Source: Phoronis australis (taxonomy: Eukaryota > Phoronida > Phoronidae). From it: a stretch of 64,000 nt of DNA. Below are positions 62,425-64,000 of the stretch, piece by piece. The position numbers and the translations under genes were made by a program. Location of the stretch: positions 1,032,492 through 1,096,491 of the forward strand of contig NMRA01000003.1 of the NCBI GenBank assembly GCA_002633005.1, read 5' to 3'. The notes under the pieces are model-generated. The model did no database searches. It was not told the origin of the DNA and worked only from the letters and a program-made list of their open reading frames with translations. Within the stretch, counting starts at the first letter, position 1; each line of letters opens with the position of its first letter.

Positions 62425-63517
62425 GAGATATAACACCACAAAACTCATTCTACTTTTTGACATTTTATTACAAATCGCCAATTCTCGCCACATTTCTCAT
62501 GAAACAAATAACGAAACTATCGAATCATTGCCTTAGTCTGACAAGTGGTGGTAGGTCATTCCCATGACCACCTGACAGGGTTGTGAGATATTTTTTTCTC
62601 ACGAGATTCCGGGTCCCTCTCGGGGGTGGGGGCGACGCGGAAGGATATCTTTTCTATTGGCAAATCTCTACAGAATGGAAATAGGCATTTTGATTTTCGG
62701 GCGGCGCACCTCACCACTTTAATACTCGAGTCAGGGGAGATATTGGCCCAAAATCGGTTTCAACAAGAAAAAACGTCCTCCTGAGAGAAACGAAGTGAGG
62801 AGCAAAAAAGTCCGCTGGGTTCAAAGCGCCCGTAAGGGAAAGAATAAACGGCTCGACTTGAGGAGAAGGATGCTCTTGGGACAAAGGATGAGGATCCAAT
62901 AAGCACAGGGCGCGCACTTTTCTAAGTTTTCCCCTGGGTCGAAATTCGGACAGGAGTAAACAAGAGTAACGGTCCCGTGTAACAGAAATGAAATTCTATC
63001 AGCGTTAGGGATATTGAGAAGACCAATTTTATTAGAGTAAAAGACCGCGAATTAGGTGTTCGTTTTTCAGCTGCAGTTTTAATAAAGCATTTTTAATAAA
63101 GCATTTGTTTCTTCCGAAGTCCGATATCGGCGACTTCCGACTTCATTCCTTGTTCTGCGCAATGTGAGAATATTGCTACATTTGTGCATTTTAAAGATTC
63201 TAATACAATACCGTAGTTCGAACCCAAGATCGTTAGAAGGTCCTCACCGGTGCGCTGCTAGTTGCATGAAACAGTCCCAATGTGGACTCAGCTATATTCC
63301 ATAAATTTCCTGCCATAATGACGTTTTAGTAGACTTTTTGCAAGATTACTGATGCTATCTTATGTTCAGTGCAACGTCAAGTTTTAGCTTTGATGCGCAG
63401 GCAGTCTTCTAACTCCACGCTGAATTTAAATACGATTCAAAACAAACAGCAACAATGACGGGTTCCTGATTTAAAAGGATACCAAACTCGGTTTCGGCCT
63501 ATAAAGCGCATATTACA

Positions 63518-63626
63518 GTGGCGGATCTAGGATACCATAAGGGGGNNNNNNNNNNNNNNNNNNNNNNNNNNNNNNNNNNNGGGGGGGGGGGGGGGGAGGG
63601 CTGCCCCCCTAAATCCGCCTATACAT
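63518..63626. mobile_element. Short hAT-like MITE split by an assembly gap
   Basis: CAGTGGCGGATCTAGG on the left and CCCCCCTAAATCCGCC on the right, with a G-run and 35 Ns between. The gap probably results from the homopolymer. Confidence 0.55.
63546..63580. other. Assembly gap (35 N)
   Basis: Run of N inside a hAT-like MITE, next to a homopolymer of G. Confidence 0.99.
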
Positions 63627-64000
63627 TAAAAACGACTTTCGGCACCCAGGCAATTCCCTCTAGTGAAGCAAAATTATGCTCTGTAACCCTCGACAACCCT
63701 CAAAAGTTTGGGGAAAATTTTGAAAACTTCTTTCGATGTCTGCTAAACGGGCAAGTGTGACCTCACGCTTTCAACAAACTATAACTATAAGGCAGCACTG
63801 GAGAAAGACCACCCATAACAAAACCACCCAATCCCCCTGTGACATACACGAGGAAGTATGATCGAGTTTTTAGTTGCTTCCTGTTTTTATCTTTCAAGAC
63901 TGACCCCAATGATGCATTAGCAGGTTACAGAACGAGGATTGGTAGAGCTAGTAAAAGGAGGGTTTAATATCTTGTTAAGGACTTATTCATACTCTAATAT

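Larger units (their letters stand above)
61089..64000. other. Region upstream of STAM
   Basis: 61089-61350 is probably STAM 5' UTR and promoter (more CpG, GCAGCTGGGAGGCCGGGG near 61322). Further right lie a possible alternative exon, two hAT-like MITEs, a GC-rich block of unusual composition at about 62580-62945, and an assembly gap. No other gene was supported. Confidence 0.45.

Overview
This is a eukaryotic, animal nuclear window. It has long introns with GT/AG borders, conserved metazoan housekeeping genes split into many short exons, an AT-rich background and many transposable elements. The genes are complete and bilaterian-like, and the repeats (Penelope-type, L1/Tx1-like, hAT-like and tRNA-derived elements) fit an invertebrate such as a hemichordate. 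I infer this from general character only and cannot name the species.

Gene layout, left to right: WDR48 (minus; first four coding exons, the rest lies beyond the left edge); a small unrecognised two-exon gene (plus, 10.5-12.6 kb) that diverges from WDR48; CMC1 (minus; four coding exons, 24.5 to 16.1 kb); PSMD14/Rpn11 (plus; ten coding exons, 27.6 to 47.0 kb); a single-exon LRR transmembrane receptor gene (minus, 39.5-40.7 kb) nested in the 11-kb last intron of PSMD14; and STAM (minus; fourteen coding exons, 61.1 to 49.4 kb), which converges on PSMD14. I joined the exons by hand. Reading phase is kept at every junction I report, and the predicted proteins are 131 (CMC1), 311 (PSMD14) and about 510 (STAM) residues.

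The genes are not an operon-like pathway, but several touch ubiquitin. WDR48 is a cofactor of USP1-type deubiquitinases, PSMD14 is the proteasome lid deubiquitinase, and STAM is an ESCRT-0 adaptor that binds ubiquitinated cargo. CMC1 works in mitochondrial cytochrome oxidase assembly.

Repeats fill most of the rest. A modular dispersed family with the recurring core GCCACTAGGGGGC occurs about six times, and one copy with its flank has been tandemly duplicated inside a CMC1 intron. There are foldback elements at 7.6-8.5, 24.9-25.6 and 47.3-47.6 kb, three copies of a roughly 400-bp inverted-terminal-repeat element, hAT-like and tRNA-derived short elements, a 5'-truncated L1/Tx1-like LINE and several minisatellites.

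The most interesting signals are: (1) a decayed Penelope-like element at 36.2-37.4 kb with GIY-YIG coding remnants and two inverted copies of a minimal hammerhead-ribozyme motif, one with an intact core; (2) a 28-bp tandem array that starts exactly at the 5' splice site of a STAM exon, so the splice donor itself is repeated five times; and (3) a 71-bp minisatellite that starts at the donor of a CMC1 exon. Assembly gaps are at 3097-3636, 19968 (one N) and 63546-63580.
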